Below, piece by piece: positions 1 to 8,432 of a stretch of DNA of 32,257 bases. Where the stretch lies: the NCBI GenBank assembly GCA_018699415.1, contig JABIQM010000160.1, positions 1 through 32,257 of the forward strand, read 5' to 3'. The DNA comes from Acidimicrobiaceae bacterium. Its GTDB lineage: Bacteria > Actinomycetota > Acidimicrobiia > Acidimicrobiales > Aldehydirespiratoraceae. The first letter of the stretch is position 1; each line of letters begins with the position of its first letter. The position numbers and the translations under genes were made by a program. The notes below the pieces were generated by a model. That model saw only the letters and a program-made list of their open reading frames with translations. It searched no databases and was not told where the DNA came from.

Positions 1-704
1 CGCAGCAGGTGCCACAGCAACGCAATGTTGCTGGACACAACGGGCATGGCGACCTCACGTTCGAGGGCATCGGCCGCAGCCATCGAGCGAAGGCTCGTGC
101 ACGAGACGAACACCGCATCGCAGTCAGCTCTGCCTGCGATAGTGCGAACGCCCTCAGCGATCGAGGCTTCGGAGATGCGGGCGACCACAAGATCGCTCGG
201 TTCGAGGAACGATCCAAGAGCCGTGACTTCCAAGCCGGCATCAGTGAAGTGTTGGGCGATGGGCACCGTCACATCTGCCGTGTAGGGCGTGACCACGGCG
301 ATACGTCGAGTGTCGAGGGCTCGGAACGCTTCAACTGCAGCCGAAATCGGGTTTGTACACGCAATGCCGGGATGGGCAGCGTGGATCCCGGCAGCGACTC
401 CTTCAGCGCCGATGAGCGTGGCCGCCGACGTGCAGCCGTAACCGATTGCGTCGAACTGGAACTCTGAAGGCAGCAAGGCTGCGGCGATGGGCAGTTGCGC
501 CTCCATATCAGTGAGGGTCTCAGGCGTGACCTCAAGCGCGTTAGGGATCCGCGAGTGGTAGATGTCAACGCCATCGAGATCAAGCATTCGAGCTTCGGCT
601 TCGATCGTCTGGTCCGATTCAAGCACGATGAGCCCGAGTCGGGCCCGAGCGCCAAAGCCGTCATCAGTGTCAAACGACAGTGGTATCAGTCCAGGAATAG
701 TCAC
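1..704 (-). CDS. Asp/Glu racemase superfamily protein, maleate isomerase / EutA-like (3' end cut by window edge)
   Basis: The 234 codons present resemble the maleate isomerase, arylmalonate decarboxylase and ectoine-utilisation EutA branch of the Asp/Glu racemase superfamily. Two cysteines lie in the family contexts: Cys91 in GYGCTSAATLIG and Cys202 in SCTSLRS. These are the expected acid/base pair for cis-trans isomerisation, racemisation or decarboxylation of a small dicarboxylate or amino acid. The reading frame ends in NIALLWHLL, close to the usual family C-terminus, so perhaps only 5-20 residues lie outside. The start is GTG at 704, overlapping the stop of the upstream dioxygenase gene as GTGA, which suggests translational coupling. 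It is the third gene of an M24 peptidase / PhyH / racemase operon. EutA is only one possibility: EutB and EutC partners are absent here, so the substrate is unknown. Confidence 0.82.
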   Translation of the reverse strand, partial: MTIPGLIPLSFDTDDGFGARARLGLIVLESDQTIEAEARMLDLDGVDIYHSRIPNALEVTPETLTDMEAQLPIAAALLPSEFQFDAIGYGCTSAATLIGAEGVAAGIHAAHPGIACTNPISAAVEAFRALDTRRIAVVTPYTADVTVPIAQHFTDAGLEVTALGSFLEPSDLVVARISEASIAEGVRTIAGRADCDAVFVSCTSLRSMAAADALEREVAMPVVSSNIALLWHLL

Positions 705-1582
705 TCGCCAACGTCCACGGCCTTGGCTTGCTGTGAGAAGAATGAGGCTCCCGTAGGGACCTCGGGAAACTCCATCTCATATGTCGAGCATCGTACTCGG
801 TTCGTCCGTTCGCCTCGCACAACCTCGCCCTGGTAGCGGCTTGGCAGGTGGTTGACCTGCAACGGCTTGGAATCTTCGGCCCGATACTCACTGATGAACA
901 ATGTGCGCGGGTCCTTTGAATTGTTGGGCGCCGATCCATGCAGGAGACGGGTGTGCATCAAACACGCTGACCCCGCAGGCCCCTGGACGGGAATGCCCCG
1001 AGCGAGATGGGCCGCCTCTACATCGGCGCTCACAGCGCCGGTGTAGACGCCGTCGTGCCAGTGGTCAAAAAGGTCGCCGCGATGGGTGCCAGGGACGACG
1101 TAGGCGGGCCCATTCTCGAGGGTTACATCATCGATGAAAAACAGGACAGTGATGAGGTCTTCGTTGCTGTGCGGCTGGAACATGAAGTCCTGGTGGTACT
1201 TCACTTCAGTGGCAGTGCCCGGGTGCTTGGCGTTGATCTTCGAGTTGTTGAACTCGACGTTGGGGCCGATGAGTTGGGTGGCGGCGTCGAGACCTCGGTT
1301 GTCACGCATGACCTTGAGGTACGCTTCGGAAACTTCGATGGGTGAAGCCACTCGACGCAGGGCCGGGTGGTCGGCACTGTGGCCGACCTCAAGGTCGAAA
1401 CGAGGTCGGTTGGCAAGCGTCTCACCGTAGGACTCGGAATGCTCACGAGACTCATCGACCCAGAGGGCGAAATCGGCCCGGAGTCCGTCCAGCTGCTCGG
1501 CACTCAGCGCATCCGCGATAATCACGTACCCGTTCGTCCAGTAGGACTCGATCTCTGCATCAGAGAGGACGTTGGCGCTCAT
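701..1582 (-). CDS. PhyH-family Fe(II)/2-oxoglutarate dioxygenase
   Basis: This 293-residue protein has the phytanoyl-CoA dioxygenase (PhyH) layout. The iron facial triad is His130-x-Asp132 (HQD) and His215 in LLHGSAPN, and Arg226 in PRTLFISEY is placed to bind 2-oxoglutarate. A typical ENGPAYVVPGTHRG core precedes the distal histidine. Such enzymes hydroxylate or demethylate small molecules in the cytosol. The ATG at 1582 is preferred over upstream in-frame codons because the N-terminus then begins with the family-typical helix (LSDAEIESYWTNGYVII). It overlaps the stop of the M24 gene by one base (TGATG), and its own stop overlaps the racemase start, so the three genes are probably translated together. 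The ectoine hydroxylase EctD signature is not visible, so EctD is not claimed. The substrate is unknown. Confidence 0.88.
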   Translation of the reverse strand: MSANVLSDAEIESYWTNGYVIIADALSAEQLDGLRADFALWVDESREHSESYGETLANRPRFDLEVGHSADHPALRRVASPIEVSEAYLKVMRDNRGLDAATQLIGPNVEFNNSKINAKHPGTATEVKYHQDFMFQPHSNEDLITVLFFIDDVTLENGPAYVVPGTHRGDLFDHWHDGVYTGAVSADVEAAHLARGIPVQGPAGSACLMHTRLLHGSAPNNSKDPRTLFISEYRAEDSKPLQVNHLPSRYQGEVVRGERTNRVRCSTYEMEFPEVPTGASFFSQQAKAVDVGE

Positions 1583-2745
1583 CAGATTACTGGCAGTTCT
1601 GGCGCGGCCCGGCGGCTGAGTAACTCGGGGCCATCCGCACGCACGACCAGGTTCTCTTCGTGGACCATTGCCTTGCCGGGTTCCCACAGGAGGCCAGGCT
1701 CAAGGGTCAAAACCATGTTTTCCTCGATGACAGTGTTGTCGCTGGCGGTGTGCGACGGCCATTCAGTCACCTGCATACCAAGGCCGTGCCCCATACGGCC
1801 GACGTCGTTACCCAGGGAGCCATTGGCTTTGAGAATGTCGTTCATAGCAGCAAATATATCGGTGGTCGTTGCCCCGGGACGAATGACCGCAAGACCAGCT
1901 TCTGTGGCCTCCCACACGGCGCGATAGGCATCGCGTGCGCCCTGACTCGCCGTGGTGAACGCGAAGTTTCGATCAAAGTCACTGAAGTAGCCATCGAAGG
2001 TAGAACCCGTGTCGAAGATCAACAGATCACCATCGATGATTTCACGATCAGAGGGTTGACGGATGATGTCGCCAATACCGCCGGGTCCGGTCGCCCCAAC
2101 AAGGTACGGAACATCGTCTGCGCCTTGGCGAAGGATTTCCGCCCGGAACGCTGCGAATGCCTCACGTTCGGTCATGCCTGTCGAAAGCAACCCGGGGAGC
2201 TCGTCAAAGGCATTCGAGACGAGTCCACAGACGTATCGATGCTTGGCAATCTCCCGCTCGCTCTTCACCATGCGCAACCCGCTGATGATGTCGGTGACGT
2301 CCACGAACGTCCCAAGCTCAGCGCGCAGTCGATCGACGTCTCGAAGCGGCATCCGCAGATGCGTTTCCGGCCCCATCGGGACACCGAGAGAACCTTCGTC
2401 CACCACCTCTTGAATGCAGTCAATGAGCAGGGAAATGCCATCGTCATCAGGGGCCGGGGACGACCAGGTTCGGACGTCATCGATCCATGTTGCCGACATC
2501 GAAGCGCCACCAATGGAAGGGATGACGGCGATCGGCTTGCCGGAGGCGGGCACCACAGTGAACCAGGGCCGCGTCGGGCTCTGCCAGAACGGTGTGTGGA
2601 ACCCGGTGAAGTACCGGACCTCTGGTTCAGTACTAAACAGAATGGCGCCAATGCCCCGGTCGGCCATGACGATCTGACACCGCCGGGTTCGTTCCGCGTA
2701 CTCGGCGGCCGGGAATCCTCGCTCAGGGCTCAACTCACACTCCAT
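1582..2745 (-). CDS. M24 family metallopeptidase (Xaa-Pro dipeptidase / aminopeptidase P-like)
   Basis: This 387-residue pita-bread-fold protein has a creatinase/prolidase-type N-terminal domain (about 1-155) and a catalytic M24 domain (about 160-385). All five dinuclear metal ligands can be placed: Asp245 (FDTGS), Asp256 (FSDFDR), His320 (GHGLGM), Glu349 (LTLEPG) and Glu363 (VHEENLVV). It should therefore be a genuine metal-dependent hydrolase of Xaa-Pro or related amide bonds, unlike the two DoeA-like relatives elsewhere in the window, which have lost ligands. It is the first gene of the leftward operon and is divergent from the class V PLP gene, with only 32 bp between starts. The ATG at 2745 has no strong Shine-Dalgarno sequence. 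Its operon partners (a dioxygenase and a racemase-like enzyme) suggest small-molecule catabolism rather than general peptide turnover; that is inference. Confidence 0.88.
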   Translation of the reverse strand: MECELSPERGFPAAEYAERTRRCQIVMADRGIGAILFSTEPEVRYFTGFHTPFWQSPTRPWFTVVPASGKPIAVIPSIGGASMSATWIDDVRTWSSPAPDDDGISLLIDCIQEVVDEGSLGVPMGPETHLRMPLRDVDRLRAELGTFVDVTDIISGLRMVKSEREIAKHRYVCGLVSNAFDELPGLLSTGMTEREAFAAFRAEILRQGADDVPYLVGATGPGGIGDIIRQPSDREIIDGDLLIFDTGSTFDGYFSDFDRNFAFTTASQGARDAYRAVWEATEAGLAVIRPGATTTDIFAAMNDILKANGSLGNDVGRMGHGLGMQVTEWPSHTASDNTVIEENMVLTLEPGLLWEPGKAMVHEENLVVRADGPELLSRRAAPELPVI

Positions 2746-2765
2746 CGATTCGAAGGCCCCCCAAC

Positions 2766-2771
2766 TAGGTT
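2766..2771 (+). promoter_or_regulatory. Candidate -10 element for a leaderless transcript
   Basis: TAGGTT fits the actinobacterial TANNNT -10 consensus and ends six bases before the GTG start at 2778. No ribosome binding site is visible there. That spacing is typical of leaderless mRNAs that begin at the start codon. No -35 box is recognisable, so support is limited. Confidence 0.3.
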
Positions 2772-2777
2772 AGAGCC

Positions 2778-3959
2778 GTGAACTCTCCAGTATCTCTCGA
2801 TCGGCTGCGAGCTGCGACTCCTGGCGTCGAGCATGTCCTGCACTTCAACAACGCTGGCGCTGCCCTCCCCCCCGATGTTGTGCTCTCGACAGTGATCAGC
2901 CACCTCGAACGAGAGGCCACCATCGGCGGGTACGAGGCCGCAACAGAGGCCACCGATCGCCTCGAAGCCGTGTACGACTCACTCGCCACCTTGCTGGGAG
3001 CGAAGCCGGACCAGATGGCGGTGGTGGAAAATGCTACTCGCGCCTGGGACATGGCCGTCTATGGCTATCCCTTTATGGCCGGTGATCGAGTCCTGACGTG
3101 TCGAGGCGAATATGTGAGCAACGTTCTCGCCCTTCTCCAACTTCAGGAGCGCCACGGTATTGAGGTCGTACTCATCGAAGATGACGAGCACGGCCAGATC
3201 GACCTCGACCATCTTGAGGACGAACTCGCCCAGGGGGCGGCGATGGTTGCACTCACCCACGCCCCAACCAACGGCGGTCTGATCAATCCAGCCGCGGCGG
3301 TGGGGGCACTCTGCGAGGAGCACGGCGCGTTCTATGTACTCGACGCCTGCCAGTCGGCCGGGCAGGTTCCCCTCGACGTCGGAATCCTCAAATGTGACGT
3401 CCTGTCAGGCACGGGTCGCAAGTACCTGCGAGGTCCGCGTGGCACAGGCTTCCTTTATGCCGGACCTCGAGCGCTCGAACGTATCGAACCGCCATTCCTT
3501 GATCTCCACGCCGCAGAGTGGACTGGTGACAGGACCTATGAGATCCGCACCGACGCCCGCCGTTTTGAAAACTGGGAGACGTACTACGCAGGCAAGCTTG
3601 GCCTTGGCGCGGCGATCGACTACACCCTTGAGCTTGGAGTAGAGGCCACATCCAAACGCATCCTGGCTCTCGGCTCCGAGCTCCGCAGCGCGCTCGATGC
3701 TCTGGATGCGGTAACCACGCACGACAAGGGCAAGATCCGTGGCGGCATCGTCACCTTCGCAGTGGACGGAATTCGCTCAGAGGACGTGCAGGCCCAGCTC
3801 AGCGCCCAACGGATCAACACGTCGACATCCCCAGCGGGACACGCCCGACTGGATTTGCCTCATCGCGGCCTACCGACCCTCGTGCGCGCCTCGGTTCACT
3901 ACTACAACTCCGAGGACGAGGTCGACCGTTTCGTTAGTGCCGTTGAGCAATTGCGCTGA
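2778..3959 (+). CDS. Class V aminotransferase-fold PLP enzyme (cysteine desulfurase / isopenicillin N epimerase-like)
   Basis: This 393-residue fold-type I PLP enzyme has FNNAGAALPP at the N-terminus, Asp189 in VLDACQSAGQ to bind the pyridine nitrogen, and Lys215 in SGTGRKYLRGPRGTGFLY as the Schiff-base lysine. The C-terminal loop that carries the catalytic cysteine of true cysteine desulfurases shows no cysteine here. This fits a lyase or epimerase of the isopenicillin N epimerase or EgtE type better than an Fe-S cluster desulfurase. Start is GTG at 2778; no ribosome binding site is visible. It heads a rightward cluster with an IPNS-like oxygenase, an MFS transporter and a PhyH dioxygenase. 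The family call is secure; the reaction (C-S lyase, epimerase or other) is not. Confidence 0.87.
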   Translation: MNSPVSLDRLRAATPGVEHVLHFNNAGAALPPDVVLSTVISHLEREATIGGYEAATEATDRLEAVYDSLATLLGAKPDQMAVVENATRAWDMAVYGYPFMAGDRVLTCRGEYVSNVLALLQLQERHGIEVVLIEDDEHGQIDLDHLEDELAQGAAMVALTHAPTNGGLINPAAAVGALCEEHGAFYVLDACQSAGQVPLDVGILKCDVLSGTGRKYLRGPRGTGFLYAGPRALERIEPPFLDLHAAEWTGDRTYEIRTDARRFENWETYYAGKLGLGAAIDYTLELGVEATSKRILALGSELRSALDALDAVTTHDKGKIRGGIVTFAVDGIRSEDVQAQLSAQRINTSTSPAGHARLDLPHRGLPTLVRASVHYYNSEDEVDRFVSAVEQLR

Positions 3960-4028
3960 GCTCCCAGAAGATTCATTGGGCACCAGGACACGACCAACCA
4001 AAGCAAGCAGCCGTAGAGTCCTTCACTG

Positions 4029-5036
4029 ATGGAAGGACTCCCAGTTCTCGATGTTGCGCCCTTTCTCGCCGACCCGTCGTCGCTTGAGGCCAAGGCATTC
4101 GTGGACGAGCTACGCACGGCCTGCCACGAAGTCGGATTCGCGCACATTGTCGGACACGGCATCGATCCATCGCTCGAGACAGACCTTTTCTCCGAGAGTC
4201 GCAGGTTCCTGAATCTCCCACTGGCAACGCGAGAACAGTTGGCCCTCGTGAACAGCCCTGCGTTTCGCGGCTACACGAGAGTCGGTGACGAGCAGACGGC
4301 CGGCAGCGCTGATTGGCGGGACCAGCTTGATTTCGGGCCAGAACAACTCTCGCCCGATCCGAATGAGCTAGGACCCCCCTGGCTCCGGCTTCGGGGACCA
4401 AACCAGTGGCCAGAGACCGTTCCGAACCTTGGGCCGCTGGCACTCGAATGGCTGGACAACATGCTGGCGCTGGGGATTCAGGTGCTGCGGGCCTTGGCTC
4501 TCGCACTCGGACAACCCATTGACACCTTCGATTCTGCTTTCATCCCCACCCATGATCTACACGCCAAGATCATCCGCTATCCGGCCGGCAACCCAGCGAC
4601 CGACCAAGGTGTCGGGCTTCATCACGACTCCGGACTTTTAACCTTTATCCTTCAGAGTGAGATTCCCGGTCTTGAAGTGCGAATAAACGGCGACATGACG
4701 CCGATTCCGCCACTCGCCGGCGCCTACGTCATGAATCTCGGTGCGATGATGCAGGCCGCTAGCAGCGGCTACTTCTCCGCCACCCCCCATCGTGTGACCA
4801 GTCCCCGTGGCGATCAGGACCGGCTGTCCATCGCTCTGTTCTTCAACCCGGCCTTCGAGTCCACCTTCGAAGCACTGAACCTTCCGCCCGAACTGGCGAG
4901 CCAGACCCGCCCTGAAGATGTCGATCTGAAGGGCGAGCCAATACATCGTGTCTTCGGTGAGAACAATCTGAAGGTCCGCCTCCGCTCTCATCCCGACGTG
5001 GCAGCCCGTCACTACAGCGACGTCGTCACGCCCTAA
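4029..5036 (+). CDS. Isopenicillin N synthase family 2OG-Fe(II) oxygenase
   Basis: This 335-residue protein has both halves of the plant/IPNS-type non-heme iron oxygenases. The N-terminal region (about 5-110) includes GFAHIVGHGI, and the C-terminal double-stranded beta-helix (about 170-285) contains His198-x-Asp200 in GLHHDSG, His254 in TPHRV and the Arg265-x-Ser267 pair (RLSIALFFNP). The RxS pair indicates use of 2-oxoglutarate as co-substrate, since IPNS-family oxygenases use it for that purpose. The gene starts 69 bases after the PLP gene, and a TAGAGT box at 4014-4019 could provide its own promoter. With the adjacent PLP enzyme and exporter-like MFS protein it could belong to either a small biosynthetic or a degradative route. 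The substrate cannot be inferred from sequence alone. Confidence 0.9.
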   Translation: MEGLPVLDVAPFLADPSSLEAKAFVDELRTACHEVGFAHIVGHGIDPSLETDLFSESRRFLNLPLATREQLALVNSPAFRGYTRVGDEQTAGSADWRDQLDFGPEQLSPDPNELGPPWLRLRGPNQWPETVPNLGPLALEWLDNMLALGIQVLRALALALGQPIDTFDSAFIPTHDLHAKIIRYPAGNPATDQGVGLHHDSGLLTFILQSEIPGLEVRINGDMTPIPPLAGAYVMNLGAMMQAASSGYFSATPHRVTSPRGDQDRLSIALFFNPAFESTFEALNLPPELASQTRPEDVDLKGEPIHRVFGENNLKVRLRSHPDVAARHYSDVVTP

Positions 5037-5054
5037 CGGGCGGTTCGATCTCCT

Positions 5055-6206
5055 ATGGCTGAGTCGAGTTTTCGCCCCGAGGTTCGCCGAGCGCTGCCTG
5101 CAGTGATCATCTTGCGCTTCGCGATCAATGTCGCCATGCGGATGACCTATACCTTTCTCCCCGCCTTCGCCCGTGGCGCGGGTCTATCGGTCGAGTCAAT
5201 GAGCACCGCACTCAGCGCCCGCGAACTCACCGCTCTCACGGCACCCATAACCGGCAAGGCCAGCGATCGAATCGGACCGCTAACGATTATGAGTTATGGC
5301 GGCTTGGTCGCGGCTGCAGGTCTCCTCATCGCCACGCTTGGCGCACCAGGGTTGATCGCCGGCATGCTGATCTTCGGATTTGGTCGCACTGCGCATCAGG
5401 TCGCCATGGGATCGTGGATCGGCAACGTCGTGGCCTACGAGCGACGAGGCCGAGCCACCGGCTTGATTGAGCTCACCTGGGGCGGTGCCGCACTCGTCGG
5501 CTTGCCGGTGGCCGGCCTGCTGATCGACGGTGTTGCGTGGTGGGCACCGTTCAGCCTCTTGGGCGTTCTCGCCCTCCTGTCAGCACTGCGCGTGCGCGCC
5601 CAGGAACCGCGGCGAGCGCGCCAGACGAACCATGAGGCTCGAAAGCCCCACATGACCAAGACGGCGGTCGCGGCTCTTGCCACGAACGCAGCGATGACCG
5701 CCGCGGCCCAGTTCCTCTTTCTTGGTCACGGACTCTGGCTCGAGGACACCTATGGGCTCGACACGGCTGAGATCGGCCTGGCCATCGTGGCCGTTGGAGC
5801 CGTAGAGGTCATCGCCACAATGGGCTCATCCCGATTGACGGATCGTCTCGGGAAACGACGCTCCATGCTCGGGGGGGCTCTCTTGATGACCAGCGCGTTG
5901 ATCGTCCTCGCCGCCTACAGCTCGCCGCCGCTGTGGCTCGGGCTCTTTATCCTCGTGACCGCGTTTCTCGGCTTCGAATATGGGATCGTGTCCGCCATAC
6001 CACTGGTCTCAGAGCTGGACCCCGGAGCTCGCGCTGAGATGGTCGGGCGCGCCATCAGTATCTCCACCGTCGTTCGGGCGGTTATCACCCTGCTGGCGAC
6101 GGCGATTTACGTGAGCCAGGGCTTCACCATGCTCATGGTCGTTGCTTCCGGCGCAGGGACTATCGCCGTTTTGCTCGCTGCCTTCTTCATGGTCGAACCG
6201 GCGTAA
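5055..6206 (+). CDS. Major facilitator superfamily transporter
   Basis: This 383-residue polytopic membrane protein consists of two hydrophobic halves joined by a basic cytoplasmic linker (about residues 180-203, EPRRARQTNHEARK). The MFS motif A appears after the second helix (GKASDRIGPLTIM, about 67-79) and is repeated in the second half (LTDRLGKRRSML). Each half can carry about six helices. The gene begins 18 bases after the IPNS-like oxygenase stop and is probably co-transcribed with it. It may import the substrate or export the product of the neighbouring enzymes. Direction and substrate cannot be read from the sequence. Confidence 0.88.
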   Translation: MAESSFRPEVRRALPAVIILRFAINVAMRMTYTFLPAFARGAGLSVESMSTALSARELTALTAPITGKASDRIGPLTIMSYGGLVAAAGLLIATLGAPGLIAGMLIFGFGRTAHQVAMGSWIGNVVAYERRGRATGLIELTWGGAALVGLPVAGLLIDGVAWWAPFSLLGVLALLSALRVRAQEPRRARQTNHEARKPHMTKTAVAALATNAAMTAAAQFLFLGHGLWLEDTYGLDTAEIGLAIVAVGAVEVIATMGSSRLTDRLGKRRSMLGGALLMTSALIVLAAYSSPPLWLGLFILVTAFLGFEYGIVSAIPLVSELDPGARAEMVGRAISISTVVRAVITLLATAIYVSQGFTMLMVVASGAGTIAVLLAAFFMVEPA

Positions 6207-6248
6207 GAATCTCTTGCCACAGAGTCCACAAAGGAGCACCCTTTCGCC

Positions 6249-7091
6249 ATGACCACCGAGCGTGTATGCACCGAGGACATCCAAACATTTGCAACCGATG
6301 GAGTTGTCTGTCTGAGGGGCGTAATCGAACCGGACTGGATCGATCGTCTTCTCAACGGCGTAGAACACACGCTGGCCAATCCAAGTCCGCGAGCCCGACT
6401 ATGGAATCGTGATAGCGAAGGACGAGAGTCCCGCTACGACAGTCAGGTCTGGCGAACTCGACCGGAATACGGCGATTTCGTCCGCAGCTCCCCCCTGGGC
6501 GAGATTGCCGGGCGCCTGATGCAGTCGTCACGCGTGAACTTCTTCTTCGATGCCATGTTCTCCCGGGCTCCCGGCACTCAGTTCCGAACCCCGTTCCACC
6601 AGGATGAGCCGGTCTGGTCGGTCAACGGGTTTCAGACCGTGTCCTCGTGGATGCCGCTTGTCCCCGTTGCGAGTTCGAGCGCGCTCGAGGTGGTGCGGGG
6701 GTCCCATCTCTGGGATCAGACCTTCGAGCAGCCAAATTTCGGTGCACTCACCCGTGACGCCCGCGATCAGGTGGTCTTCGGTGATGACACCGTGCCAATC
6801 CCGGACATCGAAGGCAATCGAGATCGATACGAGATCCTCAGCTGGGACATGGAGCCTGGCGATGTCATGTGCTTTAACGGCCGCTGCATCCACGGCGGCT
6901 CAGGAAATCTTCCCGACGACCGCGACCTGAAGGTCTTCAATACGAAATGGCTCGGCGACGATGTACGGGTCGACTTCAGAAAGACCGGGATGGACCCTGA
7001 CCACTCCGAGGCGATGACGGCAGTGGGGCTGGGGCCAGGCAACCGACTCGGCACCCACCTCTACCCCGAAGTCTGGACGATGCAGTCCTAA
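6249..7091 (+). CDS. PhyH-family Fe(II)/2-oxoglutarate dioxygenase
   Basis: This 280-residue PhyH-type protein opens with a DGVVCLRG segment. Iron ligands are His117-x-Asp119 (FHQDEPVW) and His215 (RCIHGGSGN), with Arg225 (PDDRDLKVFN) as the likely 2-oxoglutarate anchor. It resembles the later PhyH protein at 28208-29086 (shared DGVVCLR opening and a W-[LV]-G-D-D stretch after the arginine) more than the other two. An AAGGAG ribosome binding site lies about 12 bases before the ATG. It is the last gene of the rightward PLP / IPNS-like / MFS / PhyH cluster, 42 bases after the transporter, and converges on the glutamine-synthetase-like gene. The substrate is unknown. Confidence 0.88.
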   Translation: MTTERVCTEDIQTFATDGVVCLRGVIEPDWIDRLLNGVEHTLANPSPRARLWNRDSEGRESRYDSQVWRTRPEYGDFVRSSPLGEIAGRLMQSSRVNFFFDAMFSRAPGTQFRTPFHQDEPVWSVNGFQTVSSWMPLVPVASSSALEVVRGSHLWDQTFEQPNFGALTRDARDQVVFGDDTVPIPDIEGNRDRYEILSWDMEPGDVMCFNGRCIHGGSGNLPDDRDLKVFNTKWLGDDVRVDFRKTGMDPDHSEAMTAVGLGPGNRLGTHLYPEVWTMQS

Positions 7092-7106
7092 ACAACGTGT
7101 TGCCGT

Positions 7107-8432
7107 CTAGTGGTACATCATGTATTCGTTGAGTTCCCACGCTGACGGTGGCTCCGCTCCGTCGAACGAGCCCTCGGCGGCCAGGTATCGACCCCATTCC
7201 TCACGCTTGTTGGCAACATAGTTGTCGACCAAGTCTTGGCCGAGAGCCGCTGAGAATGACGTGTCGGCTTCAAGTTGATCAAGCGCCTCGCCGAGGTTCG
7301 CAGCCACGCACACATCGGTGTTGACCTCTTCGAATCCATCACCGGTTTCCGCGGGCGGACAGTCGAGTTCGTTCACCACTCCCAGGCGGGCGGCGGTGAG
7401 AACGGCAGCCATTCCGCTATGGATGTTGACGGCGCCATCTGCGACACGGCTCTCGATGCGGGTACCGGCTCCACGCGCCGGCGGCACGCGAGTGGCGACG
7501 CAGCGATGGTCCCAGCCCCAGTTCGCCCAATAGCCACTGAGCTGAGCGGGCTGAAGTCGACGGTAGGCGTTGACGGTCGGGGCAAGGATCGCTGCCATCG
7601 CCTGATGGTGGGCACACAGACCGGCAATCGACTGTTTGGCGAGGGGCGAAATGCCGTCTTCGCTCGACGTATCAGCGAACGCGTTGTTGCCGTCAGCGTC
7701 CACGAGAGACATGTTGAAGTGCACACCCGTACCACTGATGTCGGCGAATGGTTTGCCCAGAAAGGTCAGGTCGAGGCCGTGTGACAAGGCGATCTCACGC
7801 GCCATCACCCTGAACAGGAAGATGTCGTCGGCCACGTCAAGGGCATCGCCGAACTCCAGCGTCAATTCAAACTGGGACTCATCGAACTCAGCGTTGATCG
7901 ATTCGGGACGGAAACCGCATTTCGAAGCCGTGCGCATGATGTCGTCGATGATGCCAGTGGGGTCGTTGGCGGGGCCGGTGCCGTAGACCATCGCCCGCGG
8001 GTTGTCGTAACGCTTCCAGCCGCCTTCTCCATCGGGTTCGATGACGTATGCCTCAAGCTCGACCCCGATCTGAACCGTGTACCCGAGCTCGCCCCATGCC
8101 GCGATGGCTTGCTTGAGGACGTGGCGAGCAGAATATGGAAAGGGTTCGCCGTGCATCGAGAGATCGGCGATGGCAACTGCAGTTGCGTCATCCTCCCATC
8201 CAGGACGAAGCGACGACGGATCCATCGTGGCGTGGAAGTCGATCAGGCCGTCGAGAAGGTACGAGCCGGGTGCAGGGCTCATGCTCCGGTCATAGCCAAG
8301 GCCATAAAGCGCGGCGCAATGACCGGTACCGCGATCGGCGAGATGGGTGGGCAGATACTTGCCCCGGGCCAAGCCGAGGTGATCTGGGAACATCACCCTG
8401 ACGCGGTCAGATCCCGCAATTTCAGATGCCAT
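7107..8432 (-). CDS. Glutamine synthetase family ligase (GlnA-like, gamma-glutamylation type)
   Basis: This 441-residue protein has the glutamine synthetase catalytic fold. It shows the ExE metal pair (Glu125/Glu127 in GVELEAYV), the glutamate/ATP region GTGVHFN (about 235-240), NAYRRLQP, and the arginine segment RIESRVADGAVNIH (about 325-338), where housekeeping enzymes have R-x-E-x-R followed by NPYL. The N-terminus is short and no adenylylation tyrosine motif is evident, so this is probably a GlnA-like ligase acting on an amine or amino acid other than ammonia, like the PuuA group. The ATG at 8432 is chosen because GGGGAG (8441-8446) sits eight bases upstream; a TTG directly before it is less likely. 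It stands alone between converging and diverging neighbours, so its partner pathway is unclear. Confidence 0.88.
   Translation of the reverse strand: MASEIAGSDRVRVMFPDHLGLARGKYLPTHLADRGTGHCAALYGLGYDRSMSPAPGSYLLDGLIDFHATMDPSSLRPGWEDDATAVAIADLSMHGEPFPYSARHVLKQAIAAWGELGYTVQIGVELEAYVIEPDGEGGWKRYDNPRAMVYGTGPANDPTGIIDDIMRTASKCGFRPESINAEFDESQFELTLEFGDALDVADDIFLFRVMAREIALSHGLDLTFLGKPFADISGTGVHFNMSLVDADGNNAFADTSSEDGISPLAKQSIAGLCAHHQAMAAILAPTVNAYRRLQPAQLSGYWANWGWDHRCVATRVPPARGAGTRIESRVADGAVNIHSGMAAVLTAARLGVVNELDCPPAETGDGFEEVNTDVCVAANLGEALDQLEADTSFSAALGQDLVDNYVANKREEWGRYLAAEGSFDGAEPPSAWELNEYMMYH

Noticed and set aside
1-704. Complete eutABCDE ectoine-utilisation cluster
   Set aside because: Only EutA-like, EutD-like and EutE-like proteins are found, scattered over 27 kb and on both strands. 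No EutB (threonine-dehydratase-like) or EutC (ornithine-cyclodeaminase-like) gene and no uptake system are visible.
701-1582. Possible ectoine hydroxylase EctD because of the ectoine-type genes in the window
   Set aside because: The characteristic EctD segment around the HxD motif is not present in any of the four PhyH proteins, and no ectA/B/C genes are seen.
1660-2781. Long plus-strand open frame of 373 codons opposite the M24 peptidase gene
   Set aside because: It lacks any family motif, is antisense to a protein with all five metal ligands, and is a typical shadow frame of GC-rich coding DNA.
7092-7106. CAAC...GTTG between convergent PhyH and glutamine-synthetase-like genes as a terminator
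   Set aside because: The arms are four bases with a two-base loop and no T-run, too weak to call a terminator.
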